Below are positions 6,364 through 12,888 of a DNA stretch of 12,888 nucleotides, piece by piece (positions within the stretch are counted from its first letter, which is position 1; every line of letters starts with the position of its first letter). The notes beneath the pieces are model-generated. The model was not told the DNA's origin and did no database searches. It saw only the letters and a list, made by a program, of their open reading frames with translations. A program made the position numbers and the translations under genes. The stretch comes from an uncultured Clostridia bacterium (GTDB taxonomy: Bacteria > Bacillota > Clostridia > Christensenellales > UBA1242), in NCBI GenBank assembly GCA_944363385.1, contig CALVUB010000014.1:1-12888 (forward strand), in the 5' to 3' direction.

Positions 6364-6392
6364 ATAATATAACACAAAAAGCCGTTTGTCAA
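6364..6392 (-). promoter_or_regulatory. Predicted sigma-A promoter of rsfS
   Basis: On the minus strand a consensus TTGACA (6387-6392) is separated by 17 bases from TATTAT (6364-6369). A start near 6357 would give a short leader that includes the AGAGGTGG ribosome binding site. The -35 box overlaps that of the opposing plus-strand promoter. Confidence 0.75.
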
Positions 6393-6414
6393 ATTTTTTG
6401 TCTAATTTTAAAAT
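6386..6414 (+). promoter_or_regulatory. Predicted sigma-A promoter of the plus-strand membrane protein gene
   Basis: TTGTCA (6386-6391) is followed after 17 bases by TAAAAT (6409-6414). Transcription would start near 6421, only about 13 bases before the ATG at 6434, leaving a very short leader with no recognisable ribosome binding site. The -35 box shares five bases with the divergent rsfS -35 box. Confidence 0.7.
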
Positions 6415-6433
6415 TTTTGTCAATAAATTTTTT

Positions 6434-7234
6434 ATGAATATTCTATTGTCTATTTTAAAAGTTTTAATAAAATTCTCTGTTATTTTTATGATATTCTTTA
6501 TTTGGCTTCGCTATTACATGGCTTCAAAAATTATGGCGTTTCTACTTTCCGTTCTTTTGGCAACCATCTTGCTGTTAGTCCTCTATATAACAAGCAAAAG
6601 TCGCAAAAATTTAGCAAATTTGAAGAGTAAAGAGCGTCAAGAAGCTGAAGGCATGTTTGAAAGTTTGATAAAAAATAAAGACTATCAATTTTTCTATTCG
6701 CTTGTCTCATCAAGACATAAAAATGCCAGTAAAAGACGGATTTTTACATTAGTTAAAAATGAAAATGGAACAATTCTTTTATACCCTTTTTTAAAGATGA
6801 AACCGTTTGAGATTGACGAACTTTTATCCATCTGTTTTCAAGCAAAAAAAGTAAAGGCCGACAAAATTGTTATCTTGGCAAAAGAGGTGTCAAAAGAAGC
6901 GGAAAATTTTGCCTTGACTTTAAACGCCGATATTTTACTTTTAGACCAATACGCAACATATGAATATCTGTTCAAAGAATATGATTTTTACCCTGAATTT
7001 GAAAAAAGACAAACAAAAAGCAAAAGAGGAAGATTTAAAGAAATTTTCGATTATTCTTTTGACCGAGCAAGAACAAAAGGCTATATTATGTCTGCCTTGG
7101 TTTTGCTATTAATAACCTTTCTTTTCAGACAAAACCTTTACTATTCAATCGTGGCAACCATTCTTCTTGTTTTTGCTCTCATATGCCTTATCCGCAATCC
7201 AAAAAGCAAAAAAATAACAAAGCAAATTTTGTAG
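6434..7234 (+). CDS. Membrane protein of unknown function with a central alpha/beta domain (266 aa)
   Basis: I cannot name this family. Two N-terminal helices (about 4-26 and 31-53) and two C-terminal helices (about 216-232 and 236-254) flank a soluble central domain (about 55-212). The middle of that domain, from RRIFTLVKNENG (101-112) through KADKIVILAKEVSKEAENFALTLNADILLLDQYATYEYLF, has an alternating strand-helix pattern. It resembles the distal half of Mrr/restriction-endonuclease-like folds, in which a hydrophobic strand is followed by a helix and then by a strand naming a product such as LIDG. The nuclease E-x-K metal motif is not evident. Upstream in-frame TTG codons overlap the promoter, so ATG 6434 is the best start although it lacks a ribosome binding site. 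The gene is divergent from rsfS and convergent with yhbY. Confidence 0.75.
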   Translation: MNILLSILKVLIKFSVIFMIFFIWLRYYMASKIMAFLLSVLLATILLLVLYITSKSRKNLANLKSKERQEAEGMFESLIKNKDYQFFYSLVSSRHKNASKRRIFTLVKNENGTILLYPFLKMKPFEIDELLSICFQAKKVKADKIVILAKEVSKEAENFALTLNADILLLDQYATYEYLFKEYDFYPEFEKRQTKSKRGRFKEIFDYSFDRARTKGYIMSALVLLLITFLFRQNLYYSIVATILLVFALICLIRNPKSKKITKQIL

Positions 7235-7322
7235 CTTTAATTTTTCAAGTTTTGACCCACTTTTATTTACAACCAACAAAAAACTAGATATAACAACTGG
7301 ATTTTTGCTAAATTTTAATTGT

Positions 7323-7625
7323 TTAAATCAGTTCTATGTGTTTGAAATCTTTTTTTGTGCTAAAGCGATAAACAACAATTATCGAGCCAATCACTTGCAC
7401 AGCTTGGGCAGAAAGTTTTGAGCAAATTTCTTTCATCACTTCTTTAGGCTGAAGAGGACAATTTTTAAGCACTTTGATTTTGATAAGTTCTCGAGCCTCT
7501 AAAAGCGCATCTATTGCATCAAAAGAATTTTGCGAAAGCCCCTCTTTGCCGATTTGCATCACAGGGTCAAGCGCATTTGCAAGTCCTCTTAGAATAGCGC
7601 GCTGTTTTGTGGTTATGTTTTCCAT
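7323..7625 (-). CDS. yhbY: YhbY family RNA-binding protein (CRM domain)
   Basis: This is a small CRS1/YhbY (CRM) domain protein associated with 50S subunit precursors and implicated in ribosome assembly. The 100-residue protein matches the family over its length: TTKQRAILRGLANALDPV at the N-terminus, the RNA-binding GKEG loop at residues 26-29, ALLEARELIKIKVLKN (40-55) and the terminal strand VQVIGSIIVVYR. The ATG at 7623-7625 is preferred because AAAGGAAAG lies upstream; the frame extends nine codons further without better support. It follows obg by 77 bases on the same strand and probably shares its transcript. The 88-base gap to the convergent plus-strand gene holds no clear terminator. 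Confidence 0.93.
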   Translation of the reverse strand: MENITTKQRAILRGLANALDPVMQIGKEGLSQNSFDAIDALLEARELIKIKVLKNCPLQPKEVMKEICSKLSAQAVQVIGSIIVVYRFSTKKDFKHIELI

Positions 7626-7702
7626 ATTTTTCTTTCCTTTATTATTAAACATATTTTAATGTTTGATTATTTTTTTTAATTGAAAATTTAGCTAGAAAAA
7701 GA

Positions 7703-8971
7703 CTATTCGCTATATTCAAAAACGATGTCTTTGATTTGAACGCTATCGCCATTTTTTAGCCCTCGCTCTTTAAGCATATCTATTATCCCCATTTCTTTAA
7801 GCCTATTTTGAAAATATGCAAACGAGCGATTGTCTGAAAGCACGACCCCGCGAATAAAGTTGTCAATTCGCCCACCTTCAACCACAAAAGTGCCATTATC
7901 AAGGCGTGAAATTTTTATTGACGCGATGTCTCGTTTGTCAAATTCAACTTCTTCCACTTCAATCGCCTTCTTTTTTGGAAGAGTTGACAACTTTTGAAGA
8001 GTGCGGTTTTTCAGCTCTTCAATACCTTGCATTGTCGCACCTGAAATTTTAATATATTCCTGTCCAATTTCTTTTTTAAAACGCTCTTCTCTTTCTTTTA
8101 AAGTCTTCTCATCTAGAAGGTCAACCTTTGAAAGAACAACAATTTGTGGCGTTTTTCCAAGCTCTTGACTATAAGATGAAAGTTCGTTGTTTATAATCTT
8201 AAAGTCTTCAATAAAATCGCGTCCGTCACTTTGCGAGATGTCAACAAGGTGTAAAATAAGCCTTACTCTTTCAACATGCTTTAAAAAATAGTGTCCTAAG
8301 CCCTGACCTTCGCTTGCCCCTTCAATAAGCCCTGGAATGTCTGCAACAACAAAGGTTTGTCCTTTAACCGCACAAACACCAAGGTTTGGATAAAGGGTTG
8401 TAAAAGGATAGTTTGCAATTTTTGGATTTGCATTTGATATGCAAGACAACAGTGTAGATTTTCCAGCATTTGGAAAACCCACAAGTCCAACATCGGCAAT
8501 TGTTTTAAGCTCCAAAATAATCTCTCTTTGAGAAGTAGACTCTCCCATTTGAGAATAGTGCGGTGCTTGATTTACAGAAGACTTATAATATGCATTGCCA
8601 TGCCCACCTTTCCCTCCTTTAAGTGCAACAAACCTCATACCGTCTTCATTTAGGTCGGCTATAATTTTGTTTGACTGAGGGTCAATAAGCACTGTTCCAC
8701 AAGGCACAAGAATAATCTCATCCTTTCCATTTGCGCCCGTTTGTAATTTTTTTGCACCATCTTCACCATTTTCTGCCACAAATTTCTTTTTAAACTGAAA
8801 GTTGTAGAGAGTGTTTAAATTTGAAGTAGCCTGAAAAACAATATCTCCACCTTTTCCACCTTCTCCACCGTCTGGTCCACCAAACGCAGTCATTGCATTG
8901 CGCAAAAAAGAGGTCGAACCTTTTCCACCATTTCCTGCCTTTATTGAAATTTTCACTCTATCAAGAAACAT
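7703..8971 (-). CDS. obg: GTPase Obg (CgtA), ribosome assembly GTPase
   Basis: Obg is an essential GTPase that acts late in 50S maturation and links growth to ppGpp and stress. The 422-residue protein has all three domains: the glycine-rich Obg fold (about 1-158, with NGGKGSTSF and GGPDGGEGGKGGD), the GTPase domain with P-loop GFPNAGKS (165-172), DIPGLIEGAS (211-220) and a G4 motif SKVD (281-284) instead of NKxD, and a C-terminal OCT domain (about 337-422, including VEGGRIDNFI). Ser for Asn in G4 is tolerated in some Obg proteins. AGAGGAAG precedes the ATG. It heads obg-yhbY; rpmA and rplU, often upstream, are absent, and nth precedes instead. Confidence 0.98.
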   Translation of the reverse strand: MFLDRVKISIKAGNGGKGSTSFLRNAMTAFGGPDGGEGGKGGDIVFQATSNLNTLYNFQFKKKFVAENGEDGAKKLQTGANGKDEIILVPCGTVLIDPQSNKIIADLNEDGMRFVALKGGKGGHGNAYYKSSVNQAPHYSQMGESTSQREIILELKTIADVGLVGFPNAGKSTLLSCISNANPKIANYPFTTLYPNLGVCAVKGQTFVVADIPGLIEGASEGQGLGHYFLKHVERVRLILHLVDISQSDGRDFIEDFKIINNELSSYSQELGKTPQIVVLSKVDLLDEKTLKEREERFKKEIGQEYIKISGATMQGIEELKNRTLQKLSTLPKKKAIEVEEVEFDKRDIASIKISRLDNGTFVVEGGRIDNFIRGVVLSDNRSFAYFQNRLKEMGIIDMLKERGLKNGDSVQIKDIVFEYSE

Positions 8972-9036
8972 ATCTTCCTCTTTTATTTATTGATAACATT
9001 TATTATTGACTTTATTAAAATTCAATATCTTGAGGC

Positions 9037-9055
9037 TATTATGCGTTGCATAATA
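9037..9055. repeat. Palindrome between nth and obg
   Basis: A perfect 8-bp inverted repeat (TATTATGC, 3-base spacer, GCATAATA) starts at the base after the nth stop codon, in the 84-base gap before obg. It is AT-rich and has no T-run on either strand, so it is not a convincing terminator. Its size and symmetry would suit a dimeric regulator's operator upstream of obg, or a weak mRNA 3' end. An obg promoter could lie just downstream (TTGAAT near 9018-9023), but no strong -10 box is seen. Confidence 0.4.
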
Positions 9056-9712
9056 CTATATTTTGTGCTGGTCTGCAAAATTTAAAAGTCTTTTCTTATC
9101 TTTGCTTACACAAATATTATAAAACGGACATCTCTCGCACTCAGGTTTTTGGCTTTTGCAAATATATCTGCCAAACAGCACAAGTTGAAGATGCAACTTT
9201 GACCAATCTTTTTTATTAAACAGTTTATTCAAAGCCTGTTCACACTTTAAAGGATTGTCAGTTTTAACAAGTCCAAGCCTGTTTGAAACCCTAAGCACAT
9301 GAGTGTCAACCGCAATTGCCTGCCCTTTAAAATATTCACCTATCACAACATTAGCAGTTTTTCGCCCCACCCCTGCAAGCGATTGCAAATCTTCCGCACT
9401 AGAAGGAACTTCTCCGCCAAAGCGTTCAATCAAATCCTTGCTCATAGATAAAATATTCTTTGCTTTATTATGGTAAAATCCGCAAGAGTGAATTTTCTCT
9501 TCAAGTTCTTCTTGAGACAAAGTCAGCATGCTCTCAGGTGTGTTATATTGTTTAAATAATTCTTGCACCACCATATTAACGCGTTTGTCTGTGCATTGAG
9601 CAGACAAAATGACCGCCACCAAAAGTTCATAAGCATTTTTATAATTCAGCTCACATTTTGGACTTGCAAAAAGTTTGTCAAGTCCGCTTAAAATTTGCCT
9701 TGTTTTATCCAT
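9056..9712 (-). CDS. nth: Endonuclease III, DNA glycosylase/AP lyase
   Basis: Nth removes oxidised pyrimidines and cleaves the abasic site by beta-elimination in base-excision repair. The 218-residue protein has the helix-hairpin-helix LAGVGRKTANVV with catalytic Lys K118, the catalytic Asp D136 in AVDTHVLRVSNRLGL, and the C-terminal [4Fe-4S] ligand set C185-x6-C192-x2-C195-x5-C201. The N-terminal segment VAVILSAQCTDKRVN (32-46) is also conserved. GGAG stands five bases before the ATG. It follows lysS by 31 bases on the same strand with no terminator between, so the two are probably co-transcribed. Confidence 0.97.
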   Translation of the reverse strand: MDKTRQILSGLDKLFASPKCELNYKNAYELLVAVILSAQCTDKRVNMVVQELFKQYNTPESMLTLSQEELEEKIHSCGFYHNKAKNILSMSKDLIERFGGEVPSSAEDLQSLAGVGRKTANVVIGEYFKGQAIAVDTHVLRVSNRLGLVKTDNPLKCEQALNKLFNKKDWSKLHLQLVLFGRYICKSQKPECERCPFYNICVSKDKKRLLNFADQHKI

Positions 9713-9743
9713 TTTAGCTCCGTTTAAGTTAGAACGCTTAAAA

Positions 9744-11201
9744 TTATTTCATAAGCGGGAACAAAATTGTATCACGAATGTTTGGAAGGTCAAAGATAAA
9801 TTGCACAAATCTGTCAATACCAAATCCAAGTCCTGAAATTGGAGGCATTCCATGCTCCATAGCAAGCAAAAAGTCTTCATCAACATCCATGGTCTCGTCA
9901 TCGCCTTGTGCTTTTTCTTCCAATTGCTCTTCAAGCGTTTTTCTTTGCAAGATTGGGTCAACAAGCTCAGAATAAGCTTTAACTAGTTCAGCTCCACCCG
10001 CAACAACTTGAAAAACATCAATAATTCGCTTATCTTTGTCATTTCTTCTTGCAAGCGGGATAAGCACTGCTGGATAGTTATACAAAATTGTTGGATTGAC
10101 AATCTTGGCTCTGATTTGACGTTTGTAGATATAGTCAATAAGTGTTCTTATTGTTTTGCATTCTTCAAGGTCGCCATAACTAAACAGCCCTTTTTCAACT
10201 ACCTTCTTTTTGAAAGAGTCAAGGTCGTTTTCAGATAAGAAATCAAAACCTAAAATCTCTTTCATCTTTGCCACATAGTCAATTCTTGGCCATTCGCAAT
10301 CAAATTCAACTTCCTGACCTTGATAGTTAACTTTTGTCGTTCCTAAACACTCTTTCAAAAGTTTTGGCAACATATTTTTGAAAAATCTTATGTTGTCTTC
10401 AAAATCCCAATATGAGGCATACCACTCCACCTGTGTAAATTCTTGAAGATGAGATGGGTCCATGCCCTCGTTTCGAAAATCTTTGCCAAGCTCAAACACT
10501 CTATCAAAACCTGCGCCAATGCACATTTTAAGCCAAGTCTCTGTTGCAATTCTCAAATTACATTCAGCATCAAGCGCGTTGTGATGCGTGAAAAAAGGTT
10601 TCGCGCTTGCACCGCTGACATTTCGTTGCAAAACTGGAGTTTCAACTTCAATAAAACCATTCTTTTCAAGATATGAGCGAATAAATGACTCAATTTTACT
10701 TCTTGTCAGCATCACTTTTCTTGTCTCTTCGTTCATGATAAGGTCAAGATAGCGCTGTCTATATCTTGTTTCGGTGTCAGTAAGCCCATGAAATTTTTCA
10801 GGCAGTGGTCTAAGCGTTTTTGAAAGAAGAGTGATTTTTTCGCATTTCACAGTCACTTCTCCAGTTTGAGTCAGATAAACCTCGCCTTCCACTCCAACAA
10901 AATCGGCAATATCAATCATCTTTTTATAAAAATCATAATCTTCTTCGTTCAGTTCATTTCTTCCCACAGATACTTGAATTTTTGCGTTTATATCACGAAT
11001 TTGAATAAAACCAAACTTGCCCATAACACGTTTAAAAATAATGCGACCAGCAATTTTTACATGCTCGCCCACCTTTTCTCTTGCTTCTTTGATTGTGCAA
11101 GTTCTCTCAAATTTTGCTTTGTAAGGAATTTCACCCATTTCCCAAAGTTTTGCAATTTTTTCTCGTCTAATATCAACTTCGTTCGACAAATTTTGTTCCA
11201 T
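9744..11201 (-). CDS. lysS: Lysyl-tRNA synthetase, class II
   Basis: LysS attaches lysine to tRNA-Lys. The 485-residue protein has an N-terminal OB-fold anticodon-binding domain (about 47-127, VKIAGRIIFKRVMGKFGFIQIRD) and a class II catalytic core: motif 1 near FIRSYLEKNGFIEVETPVLQ (173-192), motif 2 with FRNE at 242-245, and motif 3 GLGFGIDRF at 457-465. The QRYLDLIMN segment (149-157) is typical of LysRS. Motif 2 continues GMDPSHLQEFTQVEWYASY, unlike the common NHNPEFTMxExYxAY, indicating a diverged LysRS branch. The ATG at 11199-11201 is chosen over an upstream in-frame ATG because AAAGGAG precedes it. It is followed by nth and has its own promoter. Confidence 0.94.
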   Translation of the reverse strand: MEQNLSNEVDIRREKIAKLWEMGEIPYKAKFERTCTIKEAREKVGEHVKIAGRIIFKRVMGKFGFIQIRDINAKIQVSVGRNELNEEDYDFYKKMIDIADFVGVEGEVYLTQTGEVTVKCEKITLLSKTLRPLPEKFHGLTDTETRYRQRYLDLIMNEETRKVMLTRSKIESFIRSYLEKNGFIEVETPVLQRNVSGASAKPFFTHHNALDAECNLRIATETWLKMCIGAGFDRVFELGKDFRNEGMDPSHLQEFTQVEWYASYWDFEDNIRFFKNMLPKLLKECLGTTKVNYQGQEVEFDCEWPRIDYVAKMKEILGFDFLSENDLDSFKKKVVEKGLFSYGDLEECKTIRTLIDYIYKRQIRAKIVNPTILYNYPAVLIPLARRNDKDKRIIDVFQVVAGGAELVKAYSELVDPILQRKTLEEQLEEKAQGDDETMDVDEDFLLAMEHGMPPISGLGFGIDRFVQFIFDLPNIRDTILFPLMK

Positions 11202-11238
11202 TTTTTCTCCTTTATGCTTCAATTAATTCTTCCTTCAT

Positions 11239-11267
11239 AATTTATCATAAAAAAAAGAATATGTCAA
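11239..11267 (-). promoter_or_regulatory. Predicted sigma-A promoter of lysS-nth
   Basis: On the minus strand a consensus TTGACA (11262-11267) is separated by 17 bases from TAAATT (11239-11244). The start would be near 11232, leaving a leader of about 30 bases before the ATG. The -35 box is inside the downstream arm of the terminator hairpin of the preceding gene and the spacer contains its T-run. Confidence 0.65.
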
Positions 11268-11285
11268 ACAAACTTTTGACATATT
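11249..11285 (-). terminator. Intrinsic terminator of the lytic transglycosylase gene
   Basis: A perfect 11-bp inverted repeat (AATATGTCAAA at 11258-11268, TTTGACATATT at 11275-11285, 6-base loop) is followed on the minus strand by C and eight T residues (11249-11256). It begins about 40 bases past the transglycosylase stop. The stem is AT-rich, but the long T-run supports termination. Confidence 0.7.
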
Positions 11286-11323
11286 TGCGTTTTTATAAGT
11301 TTTATAGCCTATTTGCTGTGAAA

Positions 11324-11890
11324 TCAATGATATTTTTTGCTGTAATAACGATAATTTTTCATCACTTTATTTAAATAATTTTCAGTTTCTTTATATGGAA
11401 TTTTGTCAAGTGTTTTTCCATCTGAAGAACATGCTTTATCTTCCAGCCAATTATGAACCTTGCTTGGCCCTGCGTTATAGGCACATAGCGCAAGTTCTTT
11501 ATTTTCAAAGACTTCCATTAAATAGGCAAGATAGTAAGCGCCAAGAGTTAAACTATATTCTCCTTCCAACAGCTTTTCTTCTGAAAATTCAACGCCAAGT
11601 TTTTGCGATAACCATTTTGCTGTTGAAGGCATCAGTTGCATAACGCCCATAGCCCCTTTTGAAGAGACTGCCTTCTCATCAAAACCGCTCTCCGCATTTG
11701 CAACAGAGGCAATGAGCGCACTTTCAATTTTATATTCATCTCCAAGCGCAATAATTTCTTCGCAATAGTTCATCGGATAAAAATAGTTATAAAAACAATG
11801 CAGAAAAAAAGCCAGCATAACAACAAGTAAAGCAAGCGATAAAAGCAAAAACACAGCTTTGGTCAAACTTTCTTTTTTCCCGCTTTTCAC
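11324..11890 (-). CDS. Membrane-anchored lytic transglycosylase (Slt/SLT domain)
   Basis: This small peptidoglycan-cleaving enzyme cuts the MurNAc-GlcNAc bond with formation of the anhydro product. The 188-residue protein has a basic start, one N-terminal membrane anchor (about 11-33), and an SLT domain (about 40-188). The catalytic glutamate is E67 in NAESGFDEKAVSSKGAMGVMQLMPSTA (residues 65 onward). It keeps the family signatures MGVMQLMP, AYNAGPSKV and ETENYLNKVMKNYRYY. The start is GTG at 11888-11890 because an in-frame stop lies just upstream; no good ribosome binding site precedes it, so a later TTG is possible. It follows the DUF3343 gene by 40 bases and ends at a terminator. The role is probably wall turnover or remodelling. 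Confidence 0.93.
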   Translation of the reverse strand: MKSGKKESLTKAVFLLLSLALLVVMLAFFLHCFYNYFYPMNYCEEIIALGDEYKIESALIASVANAESGFDEKAVSSKGAMGVMQLMPSTAKWLSQKLGVEFSEEKLLEGEYSLTLGAYYLAYLMEVFENKELALCAYNAGPSKVHNWLEDKACSSDGKTLDKIPYKETENYLNKVMKNYRYYSKKYH

Positions 11891-11930
11891 AAAATTAGTT
11901 TATGAGCTTTAACTTTTTTCATTCATAACA

Positions 11931-12185
11931 TCACAAAATTCTTTCAAGGCTTACTCTTGCGCCACTTCCACTCATTCTGAAAATGCCGACAAAAGCGCGA
12001 AAAGGTCTGTTTGCCAAAATTCCACGAGCAACAGCAAACAAACTTTCTGCAATTTTCACAGAAATTCCACAAGCTTGCCCAGCTTCTTTAGGCGTATTGA
12101 CAATTTGGTAATAATAGCCTTGACTTCTAAGCGCTTGAGCAAAATATAGCGTTTCATTTCGCGAGCTAAAAACAACAATCATCAT
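11931..12185 (-). CDS. DUF3343 family small protein, putative sulfur/selenium carrier
   Basis: This 84-residue protein resembles DUF3343, a family described as putative Se/S carrier-like. Visible features are an IVVFSSRNETLYFAQALRSQG opening (a strand followed by a helix), IVNTPKEAGQACGISVKI with the family's Cys-Gly (C39-G40), and a helix AESLFAVARGILA. The expected IPxP-xSSCG pattern is loosened to VNTPKEAGQACG, but the Cys is retained. The C-terminal stretch from FVGIFRMSGSG is basic and not typical. The start is ATG at 12183-12185 (a second ATG is adjacent), with AAAAGGAAAAG upstream. It is divergent from a cysteine desulfurase-like gene, the usual genomic company of this family. A carrier role for C39 is inference. 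Confidence 0.8.
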   Translation of the reverse strand: MMIVVFSSRNETLYFAQALRSQGYYYQIVNTPKEAGQACGISVKIAESLFAVARGILANRPFRAFVGIFRMSGSGARVSLERIL

Positions 12186-12257
12186 TTTCTTTTCCTTTTG
12201 AGGTAACAAATTTCTCTCCTATTTCACTATATTGTATAAGAAAAGGAAAGTTGACAA

Positions 12258-12888
12258 ATGATTTATCTAGACAATAGCGCAACAACTCTAGTAAAACCAA
12301 AAAATGTGATTTCTGCGGTTAATGAAGCGCTTATTCACTACAGCGCAAATCCAGGCAGAAGCGGACACTCGGCAAGCATAAAATGCGCACTAAAAATTGA
12401 ACAGACAAGAGAAAAACTAGCCAAGCATTTTGGTTTAAGTCTTCCTCAAAATGTTATCTTCACCGCAAACTGCACCACTGCGCTTAACATGGCAATTTTT
12501 GGCTGTTTAGACAAAGGTGACCATGTTATAGCCACCGAAAATGAGCATAACTCGGTCTTAAGACCACTTGAAGCGCTTAAAAAAGAAGGCGTAATCGACT
12601 ATGATATCGCCTTTCAATCTTCGCCAATTGGGATAACTGTTGACGATATCAAACCTTTACTTAAAAAAAACACCAAAATGATTATCGTCAGTCACATTTC
12701 AAATGTGAATGGTGCAAAGGCAAACATAAAAGATATTGGAGAGTTTTGCAAACAAAACAACCTTCTCTATTTGGTTGATTGCGCTCAAAGTTGTGGACAT
12801 GAACATATAAACATGGAAGAAGATGGCATAAATTTACTCGCTTTTGCTGGCCATAAAGGCTTTTATGCTCCCCTTGCGATTGGCGGAC
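12258..12888 (+). CDS. Cysteine desulfurase-like class V aminotransferase (N-terminal 210 residues, cut by window edge)
   Basis: This is a PLP-dependent fold-type I enzyme of the NifS/CsdA class, which removes sulfur (or selenium) from cysteine-type substrates. The visible part starts MIYLDNSATT and includes NPGRSGHSAS (31-40), characteristic of the subfamily found beside DUF3343. It also has TANCTTALN (69-77), EHNS with H97, VDCAQSCG (173-180) with the cofactor-binding D174 and Q177, and the PLP lysine K200 in AGHKGFYAP. The catalytic cysteine loop lies beyond the right edge. GGAAAG lies seven bases before the ATG. It is transcribed away from the DUF3343 gene, with 72 bases between the starts in which no promoter can be assigned with confidence. 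Confidence 0.93.
   Translation, partial: MIYLDNSATTLVKPKNVISAVNEALIHYSANPGRSGHSASIKCALKIEQTREKLAKHFGLSLPQNVIFTANCTTALNMAIFGCLDKGDHVIATENEHNSVLRPLEALKKEGVIDYDIAFQSSPIGITVDDIKPLLKKNTKMIIVSHISNVNGAKANIKDIGEFCKQNNLLYLVDCAQSCGHEHINMEEDGINLLAFAGHKGFYAPLAIGG

Noticed and set aside
7235..7322. Terminator between the convergent membrane protein and yhbY genes
   Set aside because: Only an imperfect, mismatched AT-rich stem can be drawn in the 88 bases, which is not enough to call.
9721..9743. TTTAAG/CTTAAA inverted repeat between lysS and nth
   Set aside because: Six AT-rich base pairs with an 8-base loop and no T-run are expected by chance in this composition.
12186..12257. Promoters for the divergent DUF3343 and desulfurase genes
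   Set aside because: TATAAG-, TATATT- and TTGTCA/TTGACA-like boxes occur, but no pair has acceptable spacing without placing a box over a start codon.
1..12888. CRISPR array, transposase, integrase or prophage genes
   Set aside because: No regularly spaced direct repeats or mobile-element protein motifs were found; gene content is mainly housekeeping.

Overview
The window is an AT-rich, gene-dense bacterial chromosome segment. Gene content and order point to a Bacillota (Firmicutes), Clostridia-like lineage, probably a poorly characterised one because many proteins are diverged. The evidence is the tig-clpP-clpX order, the YwlE-type phosphatase next to rpiB, obg with yhbY and rsfS, strong AGGAGG-like ribosome binding sites, and A/T-rich sigma-A type promoters. 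TGA is used as a normal stop (for example in the ATGA overlap at 5472-5475), so the standard bacterial code applies. Nearly all genes lie on the minus strand. The two exceptions are a membrane protein at 6434-7234 and a cysteine desulfurase-like gene running off the right edge.

Layout by transcription direction, right to left. At the right edge (12.2 kb) a small DUF3343 protein (-) and a class V aminotransferase (+) are divergent; this pair recurs in sulfur/selenium handling. Then come a membrane-anchored lytic transglycosylase with its own terminator, lysS-nth, and obg-yhbY. A divergent block at 6.4 kb has a plus-strand membrane protein of unknown function and rsfS, fired from two promoters whose -35 boxes overlap. 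After an rsfS terminator come ywlE-rpiB and a degenerate glycosyltransferase-like membrane protein, tightly coupled. A 176-bp gap holds an inverted-repeat element that folds into an almost perfect four-way junction. Then gap with two small three-helix membrane proteins, a terminator, and finally tig-clpP-clpX, with clpX cut by the left edge.

Functionally the region is mostly housekeeping: nascent-chain folding and ATP-dependent proteolysis (tig, clpP, clpX), ribosome assembly and silencing (obg, yhbY, rsfS), tRNA charging (lysS), base-excision repair (nth), central carbon metabolism (gap, rpiB) and wall turnover. No phage, transposase, CRISPR array, tRNA or rRNA gene is visible. The most unusual items are the four-way-junction element at 4117-4237, the glycosyltransferase-like protein lacking its metal-binding acidic motif, the unknown membrane protein set among the ribosome-assembly genes, and promoter-terminator overlap upstream of lysS. 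No gap without a gene exceeds 300 bases.
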